Assembly: GCA_902571335.1 (NCBI GenBank)
Contig: CACGBT010000001.1
Coordinates: 62,001 to 126,000 of the forward strand
DNA: 64,000 nt
Direction of reading: 5' to 3'
Origin: an uncultured Prochlorococcus sp.
GTDB taxonomy: Bacteria > Cyanobacteriota > Cyanobacteriia > PCC-6307 > Cyanobiaceae
Each line of letters opens with the position of its first letter. The first letter of the stretch is position 1. The notes under the pieces are model-generated. The model was not told the DNA's origin and did not search any database. It worked only from the letters and a program-made list of their open reading frames with translations. Below are positions 29,774 through 43,339 of this stretch, one piece after another. The position numbers and the translations under genes are program-made.

Positions 29774-30430
29774 ATGGCGAATTCTTCATCTGTTTATGAC
29801 TGGTTTCAAGAAAGGCTTGAAATACAAGACATAACTGACGACGTAACTTCCAAGTACGTACCCCCTCACGTAAACATTTTTTATTGTTTGGGAGGCATAA
29901 CTTTAGTATGCTTCTTAATTCAATTTGCAACAGGTTTTGCAATGACTTTTTACTATAAGCCAACAGTTACACAAGCTTATAGTTCAGTCAGTTATTTAAT
30001 GACCGATGTAAGTTTTGGATGGTTAATAAGATCTGTTCATAGATGGAGTGCATCAATGATGGTTTTGATGTTAATCCTTCACGTGTTTAGAGTTTATCTT
30101 ACTGGTGGTTTTAAAAGGCCTAGAGAATTAACATGGGTAACAGGTGTTGTAATGGCAGTCATAACTGTAGCTTTTGGGGTAACAGGATATTCTCTACCTT
30201 GGGATCAAGTTGGTTATTGGGCAGTCAAAATTGTTTCAGGTGTACCTGCTGCTATACCAGTAATTGGCGATTTTATGGTCGAACTTCTTAGAGGTGGAGA
30301 AAGCGTTGGACAATCAACCCTCACAAGATTCTATAGCCTTCATACTTTTGTCTTGCCTTGGTCATTAGCAGTTTTTATGTTGATGCATTTTTTAATGATT
30401 CGTAAACAGGGTATTTCAGGTCCCTTATAA
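29774..30430 (+). CDS. petB: Cytochrome b6
   Basis: 218 residues starting [20 protein letters not shown] at ATG 29774; an in-frame upstream extension adds 21 residues not found in the family. Heme-ligating histidines lie in [21 protein letters not shown] and [21 protein letters not shown], and the c-type heme Cys in NIFYCLGG. It is the core of the b6f complex and is followed by petD after 33 bases. Confidence 0.98.
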   Translation: MANSSSVYDWFQERLEIQDITDDVTSKYVPPHVNIFYCLGGITLVCFLIQFATGFAMTFYYKPTVTQAYSSVSYLMTDVSFGWLIRSVHRWSASMMVLMLILHVFRVYLTGGFKRPRELTWVTGVVMAVITVAFGVTGYSLPWDQVGYWAVKIVSGVPAAIPVIGDFMVELLRGGESVGQSTLTRFYSLHTFVLPWSLAVFMLMHFLMIRKQGISGPL

Positions 30431-30463
30431 ACTTTTATACTTAAACCATTACAAGGCTTTCTC

Positions 30464-30946
30464 ATGTCTACGTTAAAAAAACCAGATTTATCTGATCCAA
30501 AATTAAGAGCAAAACTAGCTAAAGGTATGGGCCATAATTATTATGGCGAGCCTGCTTGGCCAAACGATTTACTATATATTTTCCCAGTAGTTATTTTAGG
30601 TACTATTGCTTGTGTAGTCGGATTAGCAGTTCTTGATCCTGCAATGCTAGGAGACAAGGCAAATCCATTCGCTACCCCTTTGGAAATTCTCCCCGAATGG
30701 TACCTTTACCCAGTTTTTCAAATACTCAGGGTGGTTCCCAATAAACTATTGGGTATCGCACTTCAAACATTAATACCACTTGGATTAATGATTTTACCCT
30801 TTATCGAAAACGTTAATAAATTCTCTAACCCTTTTAGAAGACCAATCGCAATGTCAGTATTCTTGTTCGGCACTTTTCTTACAATTTATCTTGGTATTGG
30901 TGCATGTCTACCTATAGATAAATCGCTAACCTTAGGATTATTTTAG
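30464..30946 (+). CDS. petD: Cytochrome b6f subunit IV
   Basis: 160 residues with [20 protein letters not shown], the Qo-site PEWY in [13 protein letters not shown], and three helices. With petB it forms the quinol-binding core of the b6f complex. It ends 2 bases before the convergent invertase gene. Confidence 0.98.
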
Positions 30947-30948
30947 TC

Positions 30949-32388
30949 TTACATTTTAAACATATCTAAATCGTTATTTTCCCCTCTTAGAAAATGATTC
31001 ATTAATAGAAAGCCAACAATTGTCCAGGTTTGATAGGTCCTCGATTGTTGACCAACCCAGGTACCCGTTGGTCCATCAAAATATTCTGCCCATTCTTGCT
31101 TAGGCAATTGATTAAGTTGACACCAATATGACTCCTCTATTAAAGATTTCATTTCTTCCATAAGCATCACGTCACTAGATTCATAATTTTTTTGATGCAA
31201 AAGAACAGCAGTACCAAAAAACCAAAGTAAACTTGGCCAATGCCCTCCATTATGGTAACTCCAAGGCCAATTCTTTGGGTCAGATCCAGTTTTGTTTTGC
31301 CATTCTTCGAAATCCATATTAGGATGACAAATCCTCATTGGCATTTGAGCCATCAAATGCTGTCTATTATGTAAAACTAATCTAAATAATGCTCTTTGTT
31401 CTTCAGGAGGAAGTATTCCGAACATACATGCTAAGGAATTACCTAAACTGTAAAATCGAAAGTCAGGTCTTCCTGTTCTAATATTTCCTATTAAGTAACC
31501 ACCTCTATTCTCTAACCAATCTTGCAACCATGAAGGAACTACTTGAGGTTGCACGTTAAATTCATTGAAGTGTTGATCATCTCCATATTGCTCAGTTGGC
31601 CTTCTTCTTAAAATTTGCATTGTTTGGCTGGTAACCCAATAATGTTTTAAAAGAAAACTCCCCAAATCTTTAACCCATTGATTGGTAAGAATAAGTCTTT
31701 GATCTAAAAGTCTACTAACATGATCCGCTCTACTTAATTCCATTAAATTTATACAACTTTTCAAACATCCATGAAGCAAAACTTCAACTTCAAGAGGTGC
31801 TCCCCATACATCCATAGGTCTATCAATCATGAATGCGCAATCTGGAACAAAAAGTACTGGAGTACCCTCAAATGTTGGATGTAGCACCAAATCTAGTAGA
31901 AGTTGAATACCTCTTTGAACGCTTTGACTTTTCCCGAAGGCATAATCGCCACTTTTATTGACATAATACCAACATAAAATGGGCCACCATAAACTTGCAT
32001 CTGCTGAAGTAATCCTTCCTATTGATCTCTGGCCGTAGTCTCCAATTAGCTTTCCGTTCTCTTCAATGAAACTAGTAGGAAATACACCACGCGTTTGATA
32101 ATTAGTGCTTTGTAACTCAAGGCATACTCCTAGGAACCTTTTGACAATTTCGTACCGTTTCTGGGTAATGAGGTAAATCATTACGGGAACGTTGTCTCTT
32201 AAAAATATTTCTCCATAGTTTAATTTCTTATCTTTTGTTGGGTGTTCAAGAGCAGCTACGCTGCCTACTAGTTCGCCTGATATTTCAACTAAAGTCTTTT
32301 CGAAGTGTTTTTTTGCATTTGTTACAATTTTCTCTTCTTCGGAACTTGGTCTTACTCTTAAATTTTTTTGACTGAATCTTTCGGCCAT
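30949..32388 (-). CDS. Alkaline/neutral invertase (GH100)
   Basis: 479 residues with hallmark GH100 sequences: GEIFLRDNVPVMIYLI near residue 60, TSADASLWWPILCWYYV, WSYHNGGHWPSLLW near 385 and EYFDGPTGTWVGQQSRTYQTWT. It hydrolyses sucrose to glucose and fructose in the cytosol and would let the cell break down the sucrose it makes as a compatible solute. Confidence 0.93.
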   Translation of the reverse strand: MAERFSQKNLRVRPSSEEEKIVTNAKKHFEKTLVEISGELVGSVAALEHPTKDKKLNYGEIFLRDNVPVMIYLITQKRYEIVKRFLGVCLELQSTNYQTRGVFPTSFIEENGKLIGDYGQRSIGRITSADASLWWPILCWYYVNKSGDYAFGKSQSVQRGIQLLLDLVLHPTFEGTPVLFVPDCAFMIDRPMDVWGAPLEVEVLLHGCLKSCINLMELSRADHVSRLLDQRLILTNQWVKDLGSFLLKHYWVTSQTMQILRRRPTEQYGDDQHFNEFNVQPQVVPSWLQDWLENRGGYLIGNIRTGRPDFRFYSLGNSLACMFGILPPEEQRALFRLVLHNRQHLMAQMPMRICHPNMDFEEWQNKTGSDPKNWPWSYHNGGHWPSLLWFFGTAVLLHQKNYESSDVMLMEEMKSLIEESYWCQLNQLPKQEWAEYFDGPTGTWVGQQSRTYQTWTIVGFLLMNHFLRGENNDLDMFKM

Positions 32389-32622
32389 TTCATGTATATC
32401 CCTCTTTTTAAGCCTAGTTGTTTAAAGAGACTTTTAACAAATAAAAAATTAATAAAAAATTTTTGTATAAAAGGTTGCATAATTACAGTTGAATGGTTTA
32501 GTATTTTCTTCTGGGCAAAAATATCTTTTTTTGCATTATTCAATCAATTATCTTAAATCTAATTTTTGATAAATGAATGAATTTTTTGGAGATTTGATTT
32601 CGATCAGTATTTTCAACCAGAA

Positions 32623-32638
32623 GAAGGGTTTTCCCTTC
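32623..32638. other. Small GC-rich hairpin upstream of rrn
   Basis: GAAGGG-TTTT-CCCTTC, a 6-pair stem in AT-rich surroundings, about 360 bases before 16S. It is not followed by a clear U-run, so it may be a leader structure rather than a terminator. Confidence 0.4.
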
Positions 32639-32721
32639 AATATAGGGTTATACATTTTTGTCTAACTCTGCACCTAGAAAATTTAAAACTTAGGAACTGA
32701 TGCTTTTATTGCGTCAAAATT

Positions 32722-32743
32722 TTATCAAATTTAAATTTGATAA
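32722..32743. promoter_or_regulatory. Perfect 22-base palindrome upstream of the rRNA operon
   Basis: Two 11-base arms TTATCAAATTT / AAATTTGATAA meet without a spacer, about 260 bases before 16S. The shape fits a dimeric regulator site or a DNA cruciform. No protein can be assigned. Confidence 0.4.
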
Positions 32744-33000
32744 TTTTGAGATGTAAATGCAATAAAGGTGTGAGGTCCCGTCAAGAATATATAAATTGTT
32801 TTCAATTGCTAACTTTTAGCTTTTTGAAAACCAACGGATCTGAGATCTTGGAAAGTCACTTTGAAATATTTTTAATGTGCACTCAAAGTAATCCTTAATA
32901 GTTTTAAGGAGGCTGAACCTAAATGAATTTAAGTCAATCTTGATTTTATTTGGAGAATGCAATTCATATTGAGTAGATTTATCTACAAAAGGATTTGAAC

Positions 33001-34484
<1,484 letters not shown>

Positions 34485-34610
34485 ACAGGGAGACAACAAA
34501 ATGTTTAATATTATTATTTTGTCACCTTAGGTCGATCGGTATCTCACATTCTTAATTTATTAAGGATTTCATTTCCTAAGTTTTTCTAGGTCACACCCAT
34601 TATTTTTCCT
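34485..34610 (+). other. 16S-tRNA-Ile internal transcribed spacer
   Basis: 126 bases linking 16S to tRNA-Ile. It begins with a hairpin-capable segment (ACAAAATGT…TTTTGTC) that would lie in the pre-16S processing region. No gene. Confidence 0.7.
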
Positions 34611-34684
<74 letters not shown>

Positions 34685-34696
34685 TATCTCTATGTT

Positions 34697-34769
34697 GGGG
34701 GTATAGCTCAGTTGGTAGAGCGCCTGCTTTGCAAGCAGGATGTCAGCGGTTCGAGTCCGCTTACCTCCA
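34697..34769 (+). tRNA. trnA: tRNA-Ala (UGC)
   Basis: 73 bases, 12 bases after tRNA-Ile. GGGGGTA pairs with TACCTCC with one wobble, the anticodon loop is TTTGCAA with anticodon TGC, and the T arm is GGTTCGAGTCC. Confidence 0.98.
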
Positions 34770-34900
34770 CTGATTACCACCTCTTCCATAATCTGTAGAA
34801 AGGAAATTTATTGAGTTGTGATCAAATTCTGAACGAATCTAGCTTCCTAATATAGATATTAAGATGCTGGACTCATTGAATTAATTTCATTGTTTTCAGA

Positions 34901-34921
34901 GAACCTTGACAACTGCATAGA
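34901..34921 (+). promoter_or_regulatory. boxA-like element and 5' arm of the pre-23S processing stem
   Basis: GAACCTTGAC followed by AACTGCATAGA matches the conserved cyanobacterial spacer block near boxA. It pairs over 20 of 21 bases with 37938-37958 on the far side of 23S, so it is also one arm of the stem that frees pre-23S. Confidence 0.75.
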
Positions 34922-35026
34922 TTATTTTAAAGACAATAAGCATCTTTAATGATGCAGATTTTTTATTTGTGCGAATGCATTAATAACAATTCTATTAAGC
35001 TGATGCTTCAATTTAATGAAGTTATT

Positions 35027-37903
<2,877 letters not shown>

Positions 37904-37937
37904 TAAACTTAATTTATTGTTTTTAAAAATATAATTT

Positions 37938-37958
37938 TCTATGCAGTTCTCAAGGTTC
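37938..37958 (+). other. 3' arm of the pre-23S processing stem
   Basis: TCTATGCAGTTCTCAAGGTTC is complementary to 34901-34921 with one mismatch. It lies between 23S and 5S, as expected for an RNase III-type processing stem enclosing 23S. Confidence 0.7.
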
Positions 37959-37964
37959 ACCCTA

Positions 37965-38082
37965 TCCTGGTGTTCATGGCGATGTGGAACCACTCCGATC
38001 CATCTCGAACTCGGCTGTGAAACGCATCAGCGGCGAAAATATTTAGGGGGTAGCCCCTTGAGAAAATAGCTCAATGCCAGGT
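37965..38082 (+). rRNA. rrf: 5S ribosomal RNA
   Basis: About 118 bases from TCCTGGTGTTCATGGCGATG to CAATGCCAGGTA; the ends pair (CCTGG/CCAGG), and the internal CCGATCCATCTCGAACTCGG is the conserved loop region. About 60 bases after 23S. Confidence 0.95.
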
Positions 38083-38092
38083 AAAAATATTT

Positions 38093-38127
38093 AAAAGGGT
38101 TTACTCTTCTTGAGTAAGCCCTTTTTT
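38093..38127 (+). terminator. rRNA operon terminator
   Basis: AAAAGGGTTTACTC-TTCT-TGAGTAAGCCCTTTT forms a long stem followed by a T-run, the strongest intrinsic terminator in the window. It overlaps by 2 bases the end of the convergent mutM gene. Confidence 0.9.
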
Positions 38128-39004
38128 ATTTTTGGCATTTAGGACACCAATGGGTACTTCTACCAGTAATTTTTTGTCTTTCAATTAAATTTCCACACTT
38201 ACGACATTCTTTTCCAGTTCTCCTATAGACATTTGTCTGTAAACCAAAATTCCCATTCTCTCCTTCCAAGTCCCTAAAATCGCTAAATGTCGTCCCTCCA
38301 GAACCTATACTTTTTTTTAATACAGTTACAATGGATTCTTTTAGCTTAATTAACTCTATCTTCTTTATTGTTCTAGCTTCCCGAAAGGGTGAAATGCCAG
38401 CAGAGTATAAACTTTCATCAGCATAAATATTACCTATACCTGCCACTATTGTTTGATCTAATAAAATAGCTTTTATAGATTTTGTTCTTTTTGAAATAAC
38501 TTTCTTAAGATAATTTGCATCAAAGTCTTTAGAAAAAGGTTCTGGTCCTAATGAGCCTAATCCTTTTATTATTTCATTGGGCGAAAACTCTTGTTTAATC
38601 CACCACATTTGGCCAAAACTTCTTACATCAATGTATCTCAGCTCATTATTGTTCTTATCGAAAAATCTTATTCTTGTATGTTTACAGGGCGGATTAGAGT
38701 TATTGATGAATTTAAAATAGCCAGTCATTCTTAGATGAACTACAAGAAATCCTTTATTTTGTGAATTTTCTAGAGGAAATTTAGTTTTCTCATTTTGAAC
38801 TTCTTTTAATTGAGCTATTAAATATTTTCCTCTTCTATCCCATTTATAAATAAGTGAGTTCCTAAGTCCTTTAATAAATTCCTCTTTGTTTTTTGGGAAT
38901 GCAACAGTTGAATCCCTACAGACTTCTACTTTTTTAATAATAAAGTTATTAAGTTTTTGCTCTAGACCTCTGCGAACAGTTTCTACTTCAGGTAATTCAG
39001 GCAA
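38126..39004 (-). CDS. mutM: Formamidopyrimidine-DNA glycosylase
   Basis: 292 residues with the catalytic N-terminal [14 protein letters not shown] (Pro2/Glu3), a helix-two-turn-helix with [15 protein letters not shown], and a C-terminal zinc finger [20 protein letters not shown]…CPKC. It removes oxidised purines such as 8-oxoguanine. It starts 4 bases after psaE on the same strand, a pairing that makes sense under photo-oxidative stress. Confidence 0.96.
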   Translation of the reverse strand: MPELPEVETVRRGLEQKLNNFIIKKVEVCRDSTVAFPKNKEEFIKGLRNSLIYKWDRRGKYLIAQLKEVQNEKTKFPLENSQNKGFLVVHLRMTGYFKFINNSNPPCKHTRIRFFDKNNNELRYIDVRSFGQMWWIKQEFSPNEIIKGLGSLGPEPFSKDFDANYLKKVISKRTKSIKAILLDQTIVAGIGNIYADESLYSAGISPFREARTIKKIELIKLKESIVTVLKKSIGSGGTTFSDFRDLEGENGNFGLQTNVYRRTGKECRKCGNLIERQKITGRSTHWCPKCQK

Positions 39005-39008
39005 GTAT

Positions 39009-39218
39009 TTAAGCTTTCTCTAATTCACTTTCAGCGAAATTATTTGTATTTGCTCCACCATCAGTTCCGCTTATACCAGCGTAATTTACTTTATCGAATC
39101 TGACTACACAGTTATATTTAATGCCTGAGGTATCAACTGAAGCAACTTTACCTATTTCATTATACCAATATGATTCTGGTCTTTTTACTCTTACGAGATC
39201 TCCTCTTGAAATAGCCAT
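39009..39218 (-). CDS. psaE: Photosystem I subunit IV
   Basis: 69 residues with [20 protein letters not shown] and the SH3-like continuation [11 protein letters not shown] and [13 protein letters not shown]. PsaE sits on the stromal side of PSI, where it helps dock ferredoxin and supports cyclic electron flow. Confidence 0.98.
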   Translation of the reverse strand: MAISRGDLVRVKRPESYWYNEIGKVASVDTSGIKYNCVVRFDKVNYAGISGTDGGANTNNFAESELEKA

Positions 39219-39297
39219 TACTATTAATTTAACTTTTTGTAGAATAACTCATCATTAATATTCTTAGACAAATTATTCACACATATTAATTAAAGTT

Positions 39298-40068
39298 TTA
39301 ACAAAAATCATTTATTAAATTATTTTCGAATTCTTCTTTAGCAGGCTTACTTCCCATCCATTTCCTGCCAGGTATTCTTACATCTAATTCATTTTTATCA
39401 CAATTGATTGAAATAATCAGTTTTTTATTTTCTTGATTTAGAACGTTTAAAACTTTTCTACCTTTAATATCTTTATATGGTTTACTTTGGATAATTATAG
39501 GACCATAAATTTTTTTATCTAACTCAATTAAATCATTATTTTTTTTATTTTCAGTTGTTTCATATTTTTCTGAATTAATTGTGTTCTTTTTTCTTATTGT
39601 GAGCTTTTGACCAATTTTTATTGAATCAGCATTATTGATATTATTAATCTCTATCAGTTCTTTTACTTTTAAATTATATTTGTTCGATATGTCAGTAAGA
39701 TTTTCACCAGTTTGAACAATATGATAATTTTTAATTAAATCTGATTGTTTTGTAAGATTTTCAGAAGATTCGGAGATAATAAGATTTTGGCCAACAAAGA
39801 TATAATTTTCATCTTTTAAGTTATTCAATTTAATAATTAAATCTTTATTAATTGAATAGAATTTTGAAATACTTGATATTGTATCTCCACTTTTTACAAT
39901 ATGAATTTTTTTTATTTCAGTTTTTTCTTCAGTAATTGATTCTTTTCTAGCAATATTCTCAATTGTGTTTTTTGATGAAAATATTTTTTCTTCTGATTTT
40001 ATCAATGAGTGATTAAAAAAATTAATAAATATGGCAATTACTAAAAATGCAAATTTCATAAAACTCAC
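39298..40068 (-). CDS. LysM-repeat exported protein
   Basis: 256 residues: signal peptide (1-24), a charged linker, then two LysM repeats, about 54-98 (HIVKSGDTISSISKFYSINK) and about 114-158 (YHIVQTGENLTDISNKYNLK). LysM binds peptidoglycan glycan chains. The C-terminal 90 residues hold no catalytic domain that I recognise, with Cys residues near the end. Probably an envelope-binding or scaffold protein. Confidence 0.85.
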   Translation of the reverse strand: MSFMKFAFLVIAIFINFFNHSLIKSEEKIFSSKNTIENIARKESITEEKTEIKKIHIVKSGDTISSISKFYSINKDLIIKLNNLKDENYIFVGQNLIISESSENLTKQSDLIKNYHIVQTGENLTDISNKYNLKVKELIEINNINNADSIKIGQKLTIRKKNTINSEKYETTENKKNNDLIELDKKIYGPIIIQSKPYKDIKGRKVLNVLNQENKKLIISINCDKNELDVRIPGRKWMGSKPAKEEFENNLINDFC

Positions 40069-40131
40069 TATTTATTTAAAGATAATCTTTAAATTTAAAA
40101 TCGCTAGGTTTTTGAAAACAATTTAAGTAAT

Positions 40132-41523
40132 TTAAACCTGAAAAATAAACTTTAAAAATTTCTTTACTCTTTCATAGGGGGGATACCGCAGATTTGAATC
40201 AAATAAAAAACCTTTAAAAGTAATAGATTTTTGATTTGAAAAATTTCGAAAACCTTCTTCTCCATGAAATTTACCAATACCACTTTGCCCAACGCCTCCA
40301 AAGGGTAAATTTGGAATAAGGACTGGCAACATCACATCATTTATACAAATTGTTCCAGAGCTGGTTACTTTTGAAATATGATTATGGATTTTTTTATTGC
40401 CTCCAAATAAGTAGATTGCTAAGGGTTTTGATGTTTGACTAATCTGTTTTAAAGCTGATTCTTTATCATTAATTCCAACTACAGGAAGTAGTGAACTGAA
40501 TAATTCTTTCTGCAAAATATCTGTTTCATTTAATTTAGTTCTCAAAATTGTAGGAGATATTTTCAACTTTTTTTTACTAAAAGTCCCCCCAAATAAAATT
40601 CTTTTTTCTTTTTCAAATTGTTTGAGAATTTCTACTGTTGATGTAAATTGTTTTTTCTCCAATTTTGATAGGTTTTCGGAAATAATTGGATTATCTCCGT
40701 AAAAACTTACTATGTATTTTTTTAATTTTTCTATAAAAATATTTTCAATTTCTTTATCTACAAAGATATGATTCGGAGCCATGCAGGATTGACCAGAATT
40801 AAAAAATTTACCCCAAACAATTCTTTTTGCAGACACTTCTAAATTTGCATTCTTGAAAACAATTACAGGATTTGTTCCGCTTAACTCAAGAGTTAATGGA
40901 GTTAAGTTTTTTGAAGCTAACTTCATTATGGATTTTCCAGTTTCAGTACTTCCTGTAAAAAATATGTGGTCAAAATTTTGTTCAATTAATTTTATGGATT
41001 GTTTATAATCTCCCTCTACTGTCATTAGGACATCTTTACGGAAATATTTTGAAGTAAGCTTTTTAATAAGTTTTGAGGTCGCAGGACATTTCTCTGATGG
41101 TTTTATAACTGCAGTATTTCCTGCTGAGAAAATATTTACTAATGGCTTTAAAACATAAAGTAATGGATAATTGTAAGGACCAAGAATTAAGACACACCCT
41201 AGAGGTTCATAAATAACTTTGGAGGATGATGGAAATAGATAAATAGGTGTATCAATCTTTTTTGGTCGCATCCAAGAATTGAGTTTCTTTTTGATAAGTG
41301 AAATTTCTTCTTTCACTAAAAGGATTTCTGAAAGGCCTTCAATTTCAGATTTACCTAGATCAACAAGAAGTGATTTTATTATCTCTTTTTTATTTTCATC
41401 CAAAAGTTTAGAAACTATATTGATATGATGGATCCGCCATTTTATATCTTCAGTTTTACCAGTGAGAACTGTATTTTTTAATTTATAGATGTCTTCTAAA
41501 TGAAATTTATCAGAAATTTTCAT
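40132..41523 (-). CDS. Aldehyde dehydrogenase family protein (class 3 type)
   Basis: 463 residues. Cofactor-site IFFTGSTETGKSIMK, general-base Glu in LTLELSGTNPV, nucleophile Cys in KFFNSGQSCMAPNHIFVD, and the hydrophobic C-terminal FKGFLFDSNLRYPPY. Shorter than class 1/2 enzymes and closest to fatty-aldehyde/class 3 forms, so it may clear lipid peroxidation aldehydes or fatty aldehydes. Substrate not decided by sequence. Confidence 0.9.
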   Translation of the reverse strand: MKISDKFHLEDIYKLKNTVLTGKTEDIKWRIHHINIVSKLLDENKKEIIKSLLVDLGKSEIEGLSEILLVKEEISLIKKKLNSWMRPKKIDTPIYLFPSSSKVIYEPLGCVLILGPYNYPLLYVLKPLVNIFSAGNTAVIKPSEKCPATSKLIKKLTSKYFRKDVLMTVEGDYKQSIKLIEQNFDHIFFTGSTETGKSIMKLASKNLTPLTLELSGTNPVIVFKNANLEVSAKRIVWGKFFNSGQSCMAPNHIFVDKEIENIFIEKLKKYIVSFYGDNPIISENLSKLEKKQFTSTVEILKQFEKEKRILFGGTFSKKKLKISPTILRTKLNETDILQKELFSSLLPVVGINDKESALKQISQTSKPLAIYLFGGNKKIHNHISKVTSSGTICINDVMLPVLIPNLPFGGVGQSGIGKFHGEEGFRNFSNQKSITFKGFLFDSNLRYPPYERVKKFLKFIFQV

Positions 41524-41678
41524 TTTTTACCTATGAATAGTATTAAATATATCAGAGGATAAATTGTAAATAACTGAGGTTTTAGCAACTAAAATCAAAG
41601 TTAATGATTTATTAGAAATAATCAAATTTATTAATATTGCCTTGAAAAATTCAAAATTTTCTTGGTTAGTATGTTTCT

Positions 41679-42569
41679 ATGAGGGAAAAATTTTCAATTA
41701 GATTGATATCTATAAATGAAATACAAGAAGTCACAAACTGGGCAAGGTTAGAAGGATTTTCTCCTGGAATGGATGACGTATCAATTTATAGAAATACAGA
41801 TAAACAAGGGGTATGGGTAGCTTGTCTAGACAATAATCCTATAGGTTCTATTGCGTGTATAAAATATAATTCCTCGTATGGTTTTATAGGTTTATTTATT
41901 GTTAAAAAAGAATTTCGAAATAATGGATATGGAGTGAGATTATGGAAACATGCCCTCGAATATTTGAAAAATGTTGATTGTATTGGTCTTGAGGCTGCCC
42001 CAGATAGATTAAATGATTACGCAAAGTGGGGGTTTAGAAAATCTTCCATTACAAATCGATGGAAATTAAATGGTTCTCAAGATTTGCCATTGAAAAATTT
42101 CTATAAAGATCAATTTCATTCTTTTAAAGTTGTCCCGGGTAATAAAATTTCTTCTGAAGCAGTCTTAATTTATGATGATCAAAGAGAACCTAGTCCCAGA
42201 CCACATTTTCTAAATGACTGGTTGAAAAATTCTCATGGTAATGTCAGTGCAATTGTCGATAATAATGGGATGTGCCATGGATTTGGAAGGATAAGACCTT
42301 GTGTATTGGAGGATAATGAGCAAGGCTGGAGAATTGGCCCCCTTTTAGCGGATACTCCACCACTTGCTGAATTATTAATAAGGGAGTTAGTTGGTGATTT
42401 AGATGCTCAAATCTTATTGGATTGCTCTAATCTGAACCCTTATGCAAATTATCTTTTATCAAGTTTGGGATTTGAGGAAATATCAAAAACTTACAGAATG
42501 TATAAAGGTATTCAACCTCCCTGCCCTATGAATCAAGTATATGGACTTGCCTGCTTGGAACTGGGATGA
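41679..42569 (+). CDS. Two-domain GNAT acetyltransferase
   Basis: 296 residues. N-terminal GNAT domain with FIGLFIVKKEFRNNGYGVRL (acetyl-CoA site, RNNGYG) and LEAAPDRLNDYAKWGFRKS; the C-terminal half is an Acetyltransf_18-type domain (GFGRIRPCVLEDNEQGWRIG, PLLADTPPLAELLIRELV). Substrate unknown. Confidence 0.85.
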   Translation: MREKFSIRLISINEIQEVTNWARLEGFSPGMDDVSIYRNTDKQGVWVACLDNNPIGSIACIKYNSSYGFIGLFIVKKEFRNNGYGVRLWKHALEYLKNVDCIGLEAAPDRLNDYAKWGFRKSSITNRWKLNGSQDLPLKNFYKDQFHSFKVVPGNKISSEAVLIYDDQREPSPRPHFLNDWLKNSHGNVSAIVDNNGMCHGFGRIRPCVLEDNEQGWRIGPLLADTPPLAELLIRELVGDLDAQILLDCSNLNPYANYLLSSLGFEEISKTYRMYKGIQPPCPMNQVYGLACLELG

Positions 42570-42635
42570 TTTCCTTTAAAACGTTCATTTCCCCTTTTGT
42601 TTCTGTAATACTGAAAGAAGTTTGTTTGATTAAGA

Positions 42636-42884
42636 TTAACTTCCAGAAGGTTTCAAAATTTTTTCTACAATATCGGCGTTGATTATAGTGATCTCTCCAT
42701 TGTCAATATTGGCAACTTGAAACAAGGTCCATGAATTTGGATTTCTAGCTCCTCCAATACAGTCGATAACTTGACCGACCCAATAATTTTCATTCTTTTC
42801 CTTAGTATCTTCGCAATTTTCTTTTTTAATTGCGACATAATCACCAGGCCTAACGAAAAGAAACTCAGGAGTTGCTGAGCTCAC
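42636..42884 (-). CDS. DUF3104-type small protein
   Basis: 82 residues: FLFVRPGDYVAIKKENCEDT, YWVGQVIDCIGGARNPNSWT and LFQVANIDNGEITIINADIV. This is the pattern of DUF3104, an SH3-like small protein common in marine picocyanobacteria; function unknown. It is divergent from the next small gene across an inverted repeat. Confidence 0.75.
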   Translation of the reverse strand: MSSATPEFLFVRPGDYVAIKKENCEDTKEKNENYWVGQVIDCIGGARNPNSWTLFQVANIDNGEITIINADIVEKILKPSGS

Positions 42885-42888
42885 AATA

Positions 42889-42925
42889 AATAACTAATAG
42901 TATATATGTACTATAGTAAGTTATT
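42889..42925. promoter_or_regulatory. Nested inverted repeat between divergent small genes
   Basis: Outer arms AATAACT/AGTTATT and inner arms TAGTA/TACTA surround TATATG. It begins 5 bases before the DUF3104 start and lies 57 bases before the plus-strand gene, the position of an operator shared by divergent promoters. Confidence 0.4.
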
Positions 42926-42981
42926 AGTTTTGTTGCTGAACTTTGAATTATTTAGCAAACTAGGGGTAATTCAAAAATAAA

Positions 42982-43074
42982 ATGGAATCAACTGAAATTG
43001 CTATATTTTCAACATTATTGGGGTTAATTTTAGCTTTAACTGACGCTTATATAGAACGAAATATTCCTGGATAA
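42982..43074 (+). CDS. 30-residue single-helix membrane peptide, unknown function
   Basis: MESTEIAIFSTLLGLILALT followed by DAYIERNIPG. One helix with a short acidic N-side and a charged C-side, like small subunits of photosynthetic complexes, though I cannot match it to any named Psb, Psa or Pet peptide. Confidence 0.55.
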   Translation: MESTEIAIFSTLLGLILALTDAYIERNIPG

Positions 43075-43095
43075 TAAATACTTCTAATTCATTTC

Positions 43096-43251
43096 TTAAA
43101 TTAAATAAGATTTAAGCTGGTCTAATATGTCGGCACGGTTGGAAACTAGTTTTGTAAAAACTAAATATATCAGCCCTCCCATTGCGAGCCTTCCGTTAAT
43201 TTTCTCTAACTGCTTAAGTTTTCTCAACAAATTAATTTTGTGGTTAGACAA
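43096..43251 (-). CDS. High-light-inducible (Hlip)-like single-helix protein with TTG start
   Basis: 51 residues. The core LEKINGRLAMGGLIYLVFTK matches the chlorophyll-binding signature ExxNGRxAMxG of the CAB/ELIP/Hlip superfamily: Glu16 and Arg21 would pair, and Asn19 would bind chlorophyll. After it come VSNRADILDQLKSYLI. The frame has an upstream stop, and the only start that keeps the whole basic N-terminus is TTG at 43251; an internal ATG would cut the motif. Hlips protect PSII intermediates under high light. Confidence 0.68.
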   Translation of the reverse strand: MSNHKINLLRKLKQLEKINGRLAMGGLIYLVFTKLVSNRADILDQLKSYLI

Positions 43252-43339
43252 AATTTAAAGGTTATAGAAAATAAAAAAGTATTGATTACTTCAAAATAAA
43301 AAAAAATTATAGAAATATTATTTCAAACACGAATTCAAT

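Larger units (their letters stand above)
32389..33000. other. Gene-free region upstream of the rRNA operon
   Basis: 612 bases between the invertase start and 16S. It must contain the rrn promoter. Visible elements are a small GC-rich hairpin at 32623-32638, a perfect 22-base palindrome at 32722-32743 and an A/T-rich leader. Small open frames on both strands show no recognisable family. I cannot place the promoter with confidence. Confidence 0.5.

Noticed and set aside
32571-32663. A 30-codon plus-strand frame from ATG 32573
   Set aside because: It has no conserved features and contains the hairpin at 32623; more likely leader DNA.
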